Shown: positions 6,510 through 13,555 of the stretch, piece after piece | Position numbering within the stretch: position 1 is the first letter of the stretch | Layout of the letters: each line of letters opens with the position of its first letter | Assembly (NCBI GenBank): GCA_043811005.1 | Contig: JBDRNO010000298.1 | Location: forward strand, 1 to 22,325 | Source: JBDRNO01 sp043811005 | GTDB lineage: Bacteria > Bacteroidota > Bacteroidia > NORP154 | Direction: 5' to 3' | Length of the DNA: 22,325 nt | Notes under the pieces: generated by a model | Told to the model about the DNA's origin: nothing | Database searches by the model: none | Seen by the model: the letters and a program-made list of their open reading frames with translations, nothing else | Made by a program: the position numbers and the translations under genes

Positions 6510-6956
6510 ATGGCGAAATCGCAACAAACCTATAACAAGAAAGCAAAAGAGGAAAAACGTTTAAAGAAACGAAAGGACAAACAACAAAAACGTGAAGAAC
6601 GTAAGGCAAACTCACAAGGCGGTGGGCTCGAGAACATGATGGCATATGTCGATGAAGATGGAAACATAACAGATACGCCACCTGATCCCACAAAGAAAAA
6701 GAAGATCAATGCAAAAAGTATAGAAATTAGCGTTCCCAAAAGGGAAAAGCAGGAGACGAACGCAATACGAAATGGCAAAGTTGAATTTTTCAACGATTCA
6801 AAAGGCTTTGGTTTCATTAGAGAATTAGAGAATCAAGAGAAATATTTTGTACACGTCACCGGTTTGATAGAAGAAATAGAGGAAAACGATATGGTCACTT
6901 TTGAACTCGAGCGAGGTTTGAGAGGTATGAATGCCGTCCGCGTGAAGAAGGTGTAA
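6510..6956 (+). CDS. Cold-shock-domain protein with basic N-terminal tail
   Basis: 148 residues. Residues 1-35 are strongly basic (MAKSQQTYNKKAKEEKRLKK and more), an RNA-binding-like tail. Residues 40-60 (LENMMAYVDEDGNITDTPPD) are a conserved linker in Bacteroidota homologues. Residues 86-148 are a cold-shock domain: GKVEFFNDSKGFGFI with RNP1 KGFGFI (98-103) and RNP2 YFVHV (112-116), ending MNAVRVKKV. The likely role is RNA binding or an RNA chaperone linked to translation; the exact function is unknown. The start is preceded by an A-run, without a Shine-Dalgarno, as usual in this phylum. A strong hairpin follows at 7023-7050. Confidence 0.92.
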   Translation: MAKSQQTYNKKAKEEKRLKKRKDKQQKREERKANSQGGGLENMMAYVDEDGNITDTPPDPTKKKKINAKSIEISVPKREKQETNAIRNGKVEFFNDSKGFGFIRELENQEKYFVHVTGLIEEIEENDMVTFELERGLRGMNAVRVKKV

Positions 6957-7022
6957 TTTTTGAAAACATCAACACAATTTAACGCTTAATTGATAAACGA
7001 AAATAAACGTTTGTAAAAAAAA

Positions 7023-7050
7023 AAATAAACGCTATCCCGATAGCGTTTAT
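7023..7050 (+). terminator. Hairpin terminator after the cold-shock-domain gene
   Basis: AATAAACGCTAT (7023-7034), loop CCCG, ATAGCGTTTATT (7039-7050): a perfect 12-bp stem with an A-run before and a T-rich arm. It lies 66 bp past the stop at 6956. The CTATCCCGATAG core resembles the palindrome at 2300-2317. Confidence 0.7.
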
Positions 7051-7061
7051 TCAAATCGCGA

Positions 7062-7127
7062 ACCCCGTCAGACCTCCAACCTCTGCCGGGTTTTTATTTC
7101 AATCTTTTGTGCATTCAGCTTAAATAA
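7062..7127 (+). repeat. Second copy of the AACCC...GGGTTTTATTT block
   Basis: AACCCCGTCAGACCTCCAAC, then CTCTGCCGGGTTTTTATTT, CAATCTTTTG and CATTCAGCT. This parallels 5553-5617, with a terminator-like stem AACCC/GGGTT. It ends just before the aldo/keto reductase gene and may serve as both terminator and leader. Confidence 0.5.
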
Positions 7128-7140
7128 AAAAAATTATTTT

Positions 7141-8097
7141 ATGAGTAAAGAATTAATTTTCAGAAACAATAACTCTATGCCCATTTTGGGTTTAGGTACG
7201 TGGAAATCAGGGCACGGAGAAGTTTATAAAGCTATTCGGGAAGCAATTAAAATTGGTTACCGGCACATTGATTGTGCACCCATATATGGAAATGAGGTTG
7301 AAATAGGTCACGCTTTTACAGATGCTTTTTCATCCGGGGATGTTCGAAGAGAAGAACTCTGGGTAACTTCTAAATTATGGAACAATGCACATGAAAAAGA
7401 TCATGTATTACCTGCGTTAAAACAAACACTTAAAGATTTGCAATTGACATATCTGGACTTATATCTTGTACACTGGCCAATTGTTTTAAGACAAGATGTG
7501 GTTTTCGCTGAAAAAGGCGATGATTTTTTAAGTTTAGATACAGTGCCAATCACTGAAACATGGAAAGGTATGGAAAGTTGTGCGGAACAGGGTCTTTCCA
7601 AACATATTGGAGTATCTAATTTTAGTGTATTAAAACTTAAGAGTTTGGTTTCTCACTCAATCATCAAACCTGAATTGAACCAAATTGAGCTTCATCCGTT
7701 TTTACAGCAGAAAAGCATGTTGGGCTATTGTCAAAATGAAAACATACATCTTACCGCATACTCGCCATTGGGCTCCAGAGACAGGATCCCGGAATTCAAA
7801 GGAGAAAATGAGCCGGGTTTATTGGAACACCCGGTTATCATTGGAATAGCGAAAAACCGCAAGTGCTCACCAGCCCAGGTATTGATTAAATGGGCTATGG
7901 AAAGAGGAACTGCCGTAATACCAAAATCTGTAAATCCGGAAAGATTAAAACAAAATTTTGATGCTATAAAAATTTGTCTTTCGGAATCAGATTTAATTGA
8001 AATAGCGGATATAGATATTTATTTCAGATTTATTGATGGAACCTTTTGGACAATGGAAGGCGCACCATACACTCTCTCAAATATTTGGGATGAATAA
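7141..8097 (+). CDS. Aldo/keto reductase
   Basis: 318 residues, full length for the family (about 310-330). It reduces aldehydes or ketones with NADPH in the cytosol on a TIM-barrel fold. The catalytic tetrad is present: Asp44 and Tyr49 (HIDCAPIYGNE), Lys78 (WVTSKLWN) and His111 (LYLVHWP). Further signatures are KHIGVSNFSV, QIELHPFLQQ, LTAYSPLGS, and AVIPKSVNPERLKQNF, the NADPH 2'-phosphate-binding segment. The end, FRFIDGTFWTMEG then YTLSNIWDE, is typical of Bacteroidota members. The substrate cannot be read from sequence. It stands alone, with repeat blocks on both sides. Confidence 0.95.
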   Translation: MSKELIFRNNNSMPILGLGTWKSGHGEVYKAIREAIKIGYRHIDCAPIYGNEVEIGHAFTDAFSSGDVRREELWVTSKLWNNAHEKDHVLPALKQTLKDLQLTYLDLYLVHWPIVLRQDVVFAEKGDDFLSLDTVPITETWKGMESCAEQGLSKHIGVSNFSVLKLKSLVSHSIIKPELNQIELHPFLQQKSMLGYCQNENIHLTAYSPLGSRDRIPEFKGENEPGLLEHPVIIGIAKNRKCSPAQVLIKWAMERGTAVIPKSVNPERLKQNFDAIKICLSESDLIEIADIDIYFRFIDGTFWTMEGAPYTLSNIWDE

Positions 8098-8140
8098 AGA
8101 AGAGTTTAAAGATTGGAGATCACAATTTACGGCCTGCTCG

Positions 8141-8160
8141 CGCGGATTTGTAATCCGTGC
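8141..8160 (+). repeat. REP-like inverted repeat, left copy
   Basis: CGCGGATTTGTAATCCGTGC, itself a small hairpin (CGGATT/AATCCG). The exact reverse complement is at 9085-9104, directly after the stop codon of the transposase remnant. Such palindromes are typical ends of RAYT units. Confidence 0.75.
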
Positions 8161-8300
8161 GTATACTACAAACTTAATATTCAATATAGTAAGCATGAAA
8201 GCATGTCTCAATCCGCACCAAAAAAGTGAAACACTCCCGTATAAATATTATTTAAATTTTTGTTGCTGTTCGGGTATAAAGATAAAAACAATTGATTTCT

Positions 8301-8350
8301 GAAACCACAGATTTCACCGATTACACAGATAAAAATATATCTGTGTAATC
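8301..8350. repeat. CACAGAT palindromic repeat, copy 1
   Basis: GAAACCACAGATTTCACC, followed by GATTACACAGAT (8319-8330) and ATCTGTGTAATC (8339-8350), perfect 12-bp arms with an 8-nt loop. Related copies are at 8821-8868 and 18939-19002. Confidence 0.8.
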
Positions 8351-8391
8351 AAATCAATATTTACAAAAATGGTTATTGTACAGGATACTCT

Positions 8392-8671
8392 TTAAGGCGC
8401 ATGGACAAAGTATGGCTGATTATTGAGCGCTAAAACAATTGCGTCTAATACATTATAGCCCTGTTTTTTAACCGTAGAAATGTGACTCCTTATCCTGCAA
8501 AACATCTCTGCTCCTTTGAAAGTTCTGCCCCCCTGATATTTTCTGTTTTACTTTTATCATGCGGAAATCCCGTTCGGCTTGCGCTAAATTCTCATAGCAC
8601 TTTGTATTGGTTTTGGCTAACCACCAGTCGCTGGCGTTCACCTGAAAATAGTCACGAAAAAATTCCTGTAG
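8392..8671 (-). pseudogene. IS66-family transposase, C-terminal remnant with frameshift
   Basis: Read on the minus strand. One frame gives ENLAQAERDFRMIKVKQKIS; after a run of six G (plus strand C at 8528-8533) the +1 frame continues GGRTFKGAEMFCRIRSHIST, then VKKQGYNVLDAIVLALNNQ and a stop at 8392-8394. NxAERDxRMxKVKQKxSG, then FCRIRS and ISTxKKQG, is the conserved C-terminal block of IS66-family transposases. One extra G breaks the frame, and the N-terminal catalytic part is absent. Upstream residues (YFQVNASDWWLAKTN) may come from another source. Confidence 0.75.
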
Positions 8672-8820
8672 TTAATTAAAATTGCGTTTTTATCTTTGTT
8701 GTATCAATTTTTAGAAATCAAAAAATTAAAGAACGTTCTAAAATGCCTGCGTTTGCTGTGCTTTTCATTAAAATAGCGCCCTAAACAAACGCTGAGTTGT
8801 GATGAAAAGTTTTATGTTTT

Positions 8821-8868
8821 GATTTCACAGATTAAAATCAGTGAAATCTGTGAAATCTGTGGTTACAT
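8821..8868. repeat. CACAGAT palindromic repeat, copy 2
   Basis: GATTTCACAGATT (8821-8833) pairs with AATCTGTGAAATC (8845-8857). The right flank, GTGGTTACATTTAC then GAACAGTAAC, is shared with the copy upstream of the deiminase gene (18939-19020). Confidence 0.8.
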
Positions 8869-8916
8869 TTACCCCCGAACAGTAACAAAAGTTGTTAATA
8901 TTAAAATCATTACAGC

Positions 8917-9084
8917 AATAAATTTTTATATGAAAAGCTGACATATATTCATAACAATCCTGTTGAAGATATGATTGTAGAAAAACCTGAAGATTACATG
9001 TTCAGCTCAGCAAGAAATTATGCCGAATTAGATAATTATTTGGATGTGGTATTATTAAGCCCTAAATTAGTTACGTATAGTTAA
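8917..9084 (+). pseudogene. REP-associated tyrosine transposase, 3' remnant
   Basis: A frame without a start codon reads YEKLTYIHNNPVEDMIVEKP, then EDYMFSSARNYAEL, and stops at 9082-9084. IHNNPVxxxxVxxPEDYxxSSARNY is the signature C-terminal end of Y1 (HUH) transposases of the REP-associated class. The HUH motif and N-terminal half are missing. The REP-like palindrome at 9085-9104 abuts the stop. Confidence 0.85.
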
Positions 9085-9104
9085 GCACGGATTACAAATC
9101 CGCG
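9085..9104 (-). repeat. REP-like inverted repeat, right copy
   Basis: Exact reverse complement of 8141-8160. It lies 14 bp before the ATG of the TPR-SpoIIE gene, so it forms part of that gene's leader. Confidence 0.75.
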
Positions 9105-9118
9105 TTAGCTGGGAGAAC

Positions 9119-11356
9119 ATGAAAAGTATAACAAATATCACATTACTTATACTCCTTCTTACTATAACATTTTCCTTTGCCCAACAATCAAAAACCCGTG
9201 GTGAGTCCTTCGCTCCCCTGGATAAACAAACTAGTAGTGAGCAAAGCCGAACTAGCCGAACCATTGACTCTCTTGAAAACATTCTGAGATCTGCTAAAGA
9301 AGACGCAAACAAAGCAAATATTCTAAACAGACTCTGTTGGGAATACAAAGATAGAGACCTCAAAAAAGCTCTTGAATACTGCGATCAGGGATTGTCCTTA
9401 GCCAGTAGATTGGAGTTCAGTGAAGGAGTGGCCAGAAGTTTGAATAATATTGGAGAAGTTAACAGACTTAAGGGCAACTATAAAAAAGCCATAGATCATC
9501 ACTTGCAATCCCTGGAAATAAGAAGAGAATTAGGCGACAAAAAAGAAATTGCAAATTGCTTGAATAATATTGGAATAGTGTGCTATAATCAAAGCAAGTA
9601 TGAAAAAGCCATAGATTACTACCTGCAAGCCATAAAAATTAGCGAGGAAACAGGAGACCAGCGGGGAATAGCGACAAGGTTAAACAATATCGCAGGTATT
9701 TATTACTATCAAGGTAATTATCAAAAAGCCATGGACTATTACCGGCAATCCCTCGAGATAAGAACTGAATTAGGAGATAAAAGAGGAATTACAAGTTGTT
9801 TGCTCGGTATCGGGAATGTTTATTATAGTCAGGACAATTATGAAAAGGCGGTTAACTATTTTTTTCAATCCTTAAAAATAAATAAAGAATTAGGAAACAA
9901 AAAGGGAATTTCGAAATGTCTAAACAATATTGCCGGTTTTTATAATTATCAGGAGAACTATGAAAAAGCGATAGAATATTTACTGCAATCCCTGGCGATT
10001 GATGAAGAACTTGGAAACAAGCATGGAATTGCATTGATCTTAAATAATATAGGGGCATTATTTTCCAAACTTGGTTATTATGATAAGAGCAGAGAATACA
10101 GTGAAAGAAGCTTGATGGTTGCCAAAGAGATAGGAGCAAAAGACGAGATAAAACAAGCTTATGCGAATCTTGCAGAAACCTATGCCGGCAAAGAACAATT
10201 TAAAAAAGCGTATGAATATCACCAATTATACTTTGAGATAACAGACAGCTTATTTAACGAAGAGAGCTCAAGGCAGATAACAGAAATGCAAACAAAATAC
10301 GAAACGGAAAAAAAGGAACTGCAAATAGAAAATCTCAATAAAGAAAAAGAGCTGCAAGCTGTTGAACTTAAGAAAAACCGCATTATGATGTTTGCTTTTG
10401 CCGGTGGCTTGGCTTTGGTATTGATCCTGGCATTCGTAATATTCAGAAGCTACCGCCAAAGCAAGAAGGCAAAGGAGATCATAGAAGAGAAGAACAAAGA
10501 CATAACCGACAGCATCAGGTATGCACAAAGCATACAGCAGGCAATACTGCCCAAAGAAGCTGAGATAAGGAAAGCAATACCTGACCATTTCATATATTTT
10601 CAGCCAAGGGATATTGTTTCAGGGGATTTTTATTGGTTTTATGCGGTGGCTTCCCCTCCGCTCGAAAAACCCGATGAAGCCCCCGCTCAAAAGGTGATGG
10701 TTTCCCCCTCTAAAAAGAGGGGATCAGGGGGTGTGTTTTTGGTTGCTGCGGATTGTACGGGACATGGTGTACCGGGGGCTTTTGTTTCAATGATAGGGAA
10801 TGATCTGCTTAACCAGATTATCATAGAAAAGGGCGTTGAAAACCCGGGTGAGATACTGACCCATTTAAATAATGGCATAAAATCCGTATTCACCCGCGAA
10901 GGAGCTGAACAGGAAGCACAGGATGGAATGGATATGGTATTATGCGTATTTGATAAAGACCTTAAAACACTTGAATTTGCCGGAGCAAAAAATCCGTTAC
11001 TAATAATACAAAACGGGGAACTGAAACAAATAAAAGGAGACAAGTACCCCATAGGAGGGGAAACGGAACGGAATTATAAATTCACAAACCATCAAACAGA
11101 CCTGCAAAAAGGGAATATGGTATACATGTTCTCAGACGGTTATCAAGACCAGTTCGGTGGCTCAAAAGACCTCGCAGGAACTTCGTCCTACGGGGCTGGT
11201 AAAAAGTTTATGATAAAGCGTTTTAAAGAACTTTTATTGACGATACAGGACAAGCCAATGCAAGAGCAGAAGGAGATATTGGACAAGACCATTAAGGACT
11301 GGAAAGGAAATAACGAACAAGTTGATGATATATTAGTGATTGGGATAAGGGTTTAA
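9119..11356 (+). CDS. TPR-repeat membrane protein with SpoIIE/PP2C phosphatase domain
   Basis: 745 residues. The signal peptide covers residues 1-21 (LLILLLTITFSFAQ). Residues about 75-380 hold about eight tetratricopeptide repeats of 40 residues (pattern LNNIGxxYYxQGNYxKAxDYYxQSLEI). A coiled coil (EKKELQIENLNKEKEL) leads to a transmembrane helix at about 421-443 (MMFAFAGGLALVLILAFVIF). Residues about 480-745 form a SpoIIE/PP2C phosphatase with metal ligands in SGDFYWF (Asp503) and AADCTGHGVPGAF (Asp545), then MVYMFSDGYQDQFGG. This Bacteroidota family is thought to place TPRs in the periplasm and the Ser/Thr phosphatase in the cytosol; substrates are unknown, anti-sigma antagonists being the usual suspects. 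Repeat-like in-frame insertions occur near residues 511-538 and 684-693. The start lies 14 bp after a REP element, so the promoter may have been altered. Confidence 0.92.
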   Translation: MKSITNITLLILLLTITFSFAQQSKTRGESFAPLDKQTSSEQSRTSRTIDSLENILRSAKEDANKANILNRLCWEYKDRDLKKALEYCDQGLSLASRLEFSEGVARSLNNIGEVNRLKGNYKKAIDHHLQSLEIRRELGDKKEIANCLNNIGIVCYNQSKYEKAIDYYLQAIKISEETGDQRGIATRLNNIAGIYYYQGNYQKAMDYYRQSLEIRTELGDKRGITSCLLGIGNVYYSQDNYEKAVNYFFQSLKINKELGNKKGISKCLNNIAGFYNYQENYEKAIEYLLQSLAIDEELGNKHGIALILNNIGALFSKLGYYDKSREYSERSLMVAKEIGAKDEIKQAYANLAETYAGKEQFKKAYEYHQLYFEITDSLFNEESSRQITEMQTKYETEKKELQIENLNKEKELQAVELKKNRIMMFAFAGGLALVLILAFVIFRSYRQSKKAKEIIEEKNKDITDSIRYAQSIQQAILPKEAEIRKAIPDHFIYFQPRDIVSGDFYWFYAVASPPLEKPDEAPAQKVMVSPSKKRGSGGVFLVAADCTGHGVPGAFVSMIGNDLLNQIIIEKGVENPGEILTHLNNGIKSVFTREGAEQEAQDGMDMVLCVFDKDLKTLEFAGAKNPLLIIQNGELKQIKGDKYPIGGETERNYKFTNHQTDLQKGNMVYMFSDGYQDQFGGSKDLAGTSSYGAGKKFMIKRFKELLLTIQDKPMQEQKEILDKTIKDWKGNNEQVDDILVIGIRV
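10650..10735 (+). repeat. In-frame repeat-like insertion inside the SpoIIE domain
   Basis: Between Asp503 and Asp545 the protein has a Pro/Lys-rich segment (SPPLEKPDEAPAQKV, then SPSKKRGSGG). Family members usually have only about 10 residues here (from memory). Its DNA contains CCCCCTCTAAAAAGAGGGG (about 10703-10721), a near-palindrome of a type common in intergenic DNA. It is likely a captured repeat kept in frame. Confidence 0.5.
11168..11198 (+). repeat. Second repeat-like in-frame hairpin in the SpoIIE domain
   Basis: ACCTCGCAGGA then ACTTCG then TCCTACGGGGCT folds as an imperfect hairpin and encodes DLAGTSSYGA (residues 684-693) between DQFGGSK and GKKFMIKRFKELL. Homologues usually pass directly from DQFGG to GKKF (recollection). 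Weaker case than the insertion at 10650. Confidence 0.35.
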
Positions 11357-11445
11357 AGACACTTTTATTATAAACGTTTCAAAAGTAATAATGAAAACAT
11401 AAGTGTATAAGAGTGATATTCCGTTTGTAATTCAGATGTGATAAT

Positions 11446-11844
11446 ATGAGAATCTATATTACCCATTGTTCCGCGAAAAAAGACGATTCGTTAAAACATA
11501 CCGGAAAGAAAGTAACCCCGGATAGGTTGTATACGGCAACGCCTGCTCAACGCTTCATGAATAAATGTAAAGAGAGAAAAGTCAAATGGGCGATTTTCTC
11601 AGATCTATATGGTGTTTGGTTTCCCAAGATCGAACATGAATGGTATGACAAAGCCCCCCGCACAGTTACTCAGAATGAGTTCAAAGATCTTCTTGATGAT
11701 TTTGAACAAAAACTTGGAGCTTATGATGAGATCTGTTTTTATCGTAATCCCGGGCGATTCCATCGTTTGTATGAGAGACTATTAATAGAGACAAAATTAA
11801 AAGATAAGATAACCCGGTTCAGCAATCTAGGCGAGATTAATTAG
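11446..11844 (+). CDS. DUF6884/YaaA-like small protein
   Basis: 132 residues, soluble. It starts MRIYITHCSAKKDDSLK, with PDRLYTATPAQRFMNKCKER, WAIFSDLYGVWFPKIEHEWY, and YDEICFYRNPGRFH. The Cys-Ser-x-Lys-Lys start and the FSDLYG block resemble the DUF6884 group, distantly related to YaaA-like proteins linked to DNA damage or nucleic acid handling (tentative, from motif memory). The function is unknown. It stands 89 bp after the phosphatase gene on the same strand and 28 bp from the convergent gene at 11873. Confidence 0.65.
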   Translation: MRIYITHCSAKKDDSLKHTGKKVTPDRLYTATPAQRFMNKCKERKVKWAIFSDLYGVWFPKIEHEWYDKAPRTVTQNEFKDLLDDFEQKLGAYDEICFYRNPGRFHRLYERLLIETKLKDKITRFSNLGEIN

Positions 11845-11872
11845 TGGGAGATAAAATGTCTGAGAAGAGTAT

Positions 11873-12385
11873 CTATTCTTCCAGCTTATAACCGGTAACA
11901 GTAAATACGCAACCATATTGAATGTTGTCAGTAGCTGCCGGAATATTGTATTCAATGTATATTCCACTTAAGCCTTCTTCAGGATCAAAAACAATTAATT
12001 TATCACCTCCCGGGAAATCACCACTGTTAAATAACAATTTCCTGTTCTTTGAAGTTGGCCTTTTATCATAAATAGTTATTCCCATTCCCAGGGGAAGTGC
12101 AGATGTATTAAATATAAACTTATGTTTTACATCAATAAACAAAAAAACGTCTAATCCCTTTTTCCGGGCAACATCTTTGTATTTAATCTTTGTGAGTTTC
12201 ATGCTGTCATATACATAATCATCCAACAACGGTTTGGTTTCCTTGAGCAATACTGAAGATTTGCATTTTTCAGGATATGTAGTAACTCCCTCAGGTGTTT
12301 GGGAAACGGAAAAGTTGGATGATGCATTTAAAATCATTAATGACAAAATTGCAAATAGTGTCTTTTTACTCTGAAAATAGTTCAT
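11873..12385 (-). CDS. Exported protein of unknown function
   Basis: 170 residues. The signal peptide is residues 1 to about 29 (LFAILSLMILNASSNFSVSQ). The mature part, KPLLDDYVYDSMKLTKIKYK, FLFIDVKHKFIFNTSALP, ITIYDKRPTSKNRKLLFNSG, then GIYIEYNIPA and YGCVFTVTGYK, is rich in strands and suggests a small beta-sandwich. I recall similar uncharacterised secreted proteins in Bacteroidota, but no named family. It is expected in the periplasm. There is no partner gene; the lipoprotein gene upstream on the same strand is 197 bp away. Confidence 0.75.
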   Translation of the reverse strand: MNYFQSKKTLFAILSLMILNASSNFSVSQTPEGVTTYPEKCKSSVLLKETKPLLDDYVYDSMKLTKIKYKDVARKKGLDVFLFIDVKHKFIFNTSALPLGMGITIYDKRPTSKNRKLLFNSGDFPGGDKLIVFDPEEGLSGIYIEYNIPAATDNIQYGCVFTVTGYKLEE

Positions 12386-12582
12386 AATTTTCTGATTTTA
12401 AAAAACGTATAATTTCTATTTAACATGATATAAAATGTTACTGGTTACTTGTTGTTTCTTGCTTTTTAACTCTTTACCAATCCATAGCCCGTAGCCAGTG
12501 ACAAGTAGCTGTATATTCAATGTTACATGCCCTTTTTATCCTCCATTGTGATTAATGCTTAATCATGTATATTTCATATTAT

Positions 12583-13479
12583 TTATCCGGCTATGATCTT
12601 AGTTCTAATCTCTACAATTTTACTTGCAAGCTTACTCAATTCTTCATCGCTAATTGATGTTTTGGATATACCCTCTTCTTTGCCGGCATCTTGCATAAAA
12701 GCAAGATTTTCAACCATCTCTTTCAGAGAAGACAGATCATTTATCAATCCTTCTATTTCATCGTTTTTATTTTTGTAAAATTCAAGATTTTTTATTAAAT
12801 TATTGAGAATACTTAACTGTTCCTTGATCCTCATGTTTAATCTCTCATTAACATCATCTTTGCATGCAACTACACCCAAATACACACTTTCTACCCACCC
12901 ACCGGAAAAGATAATTACTGCATTTTCTTCTTGTTCATTATCTTCTAAATAAATGTCCAGGTTCTCTTGAAATTCAGATAGCAAGGTATACATTGAATCT
13001 TCATTTTCTTCATTTTGTTCAAATCTGATTAACAATGATTTTGAAGCAAGAATGCTTGAGAAGCCCAAATCATCTGCCAGGTTATTAATTGTTTTTAAAT
13101 AATGTATTTTTTGCTGAGCTTGCTTATTTAATGTCACGTAGCATAAATCCGCGCTGTAAACTCCAAGGTTTAGCAATTTGCTGAAATTAGTAGTATATTT
13201 TGAAACACTTCTATGGTCATTTGTAATGTCAGAAATGTATTTTAGCCCGGACTTTTTAAAGATGGCTGCTATTTGTAGAGTAGAAGGCAAAAGGTAAGAA
13301 AATTCCCTTTCATCGGTTGTTTCTTCTGTTTCTGCTTCTTCTGTTTCTACTTCTTCTGCTGATATCTGGAGATCTTCTTTTTCTTCTGGAAGATTCCCGG
13401 AATTACATGCGATAAAAATTCCGAAAATAAAGATGAAAAGCAGATTTTTATTTGTTACAAAACGGGCTATGAATAACAT
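12583..13479 (-). CDS. Acidic lipoprotein of unknown function
   Basis: 298 residues. The lipoprotein signal ends at IFGIFIAC (Cys25). A strongly acidic linker (EVETEEAETEETTDE) follows. The rest is mostly helical: STLQIAAIFKKSGLKY, VYSADLCYVTLNKQAQQ, then VIIFSGGWVESVYLGVVAC, and a coiled-coil C-terminus (LNNLIKNLEFYKNKNDEIEG). I recall comparable lipoproteins in Bacteroidota, without a known function. The upstream sequence TTACATTTACG resembles the recurrent TATATTTACG promoter element. The start is 77 bp after the stop of the VPS10-like gene, so the two could be co-transcribed. Confidence 0.8.
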   Translation of the reverse strand: MLFIARFVTNKNLLFIFIFGIFIACNSGNLPEEKEDLQISAEEVETEEAETEETTDEREFSYLLPSTLQIAAIFKKSGLKYISDITNDHRSVSKYTTNFSKLLNLGVYSADLCYVTLNKQAQQKIHYLKTINNLADDLGFSSILASKSLLIRFEQNEENEDSMYTLLSEFQENLDIYLEDNEQEENAVIIFSGGWVESVYLGVVACKDDVNERLNMRIKEQLSILNNLIKNLEFYKNKNDEIEGLINDLSSLKEMVENLAFMQDAGKEEGISKTSISDEELSKLASKIVEIRTKIIAG

Positions 13480-13555
13480 ATTTTTTTCAGGTTTTGATTT
13501 AGGTTAAAAATGAAAGCGTAAATGTAACAAGAATTTTAATTGTATACGTTTCTTT

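Larger units (their letters stand above)
8098..9118. mobile_element. Mobile-element graveyard with nested inverted repeats
   Basis: There is no intact gene. The outer pair is CGCGGATTTGTAATCCGTGC (8141-8160), whose exact reverse complement lies at 9085-9104. The inner pair is TTTGTTGCTGTTCGGGTA (about 8259) with an inverted counterpart near 8870-8890, plus oppositely oriented CACAGATTTCAC repeats. Inside are the 3' end of an IS66-type transposase (minus strand) and the 3' end of a REP-associated tyrosine transposase (plus strand). This is consistent with successive insertions and decay. Confidence 0.75.

Noticed and set aside
8033..8302. Open frame overlapping the end of the aldo/keto reductase
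   Set aside because: It overlaps the reductase in another frame and continues into the REP-like palindrome; no recognisable protein.
8482..8679. Plus-strand ORF in the graveyard region
   Set aside because: It is antisense to the IS66 transposase remnant, which explains the sequence much better.
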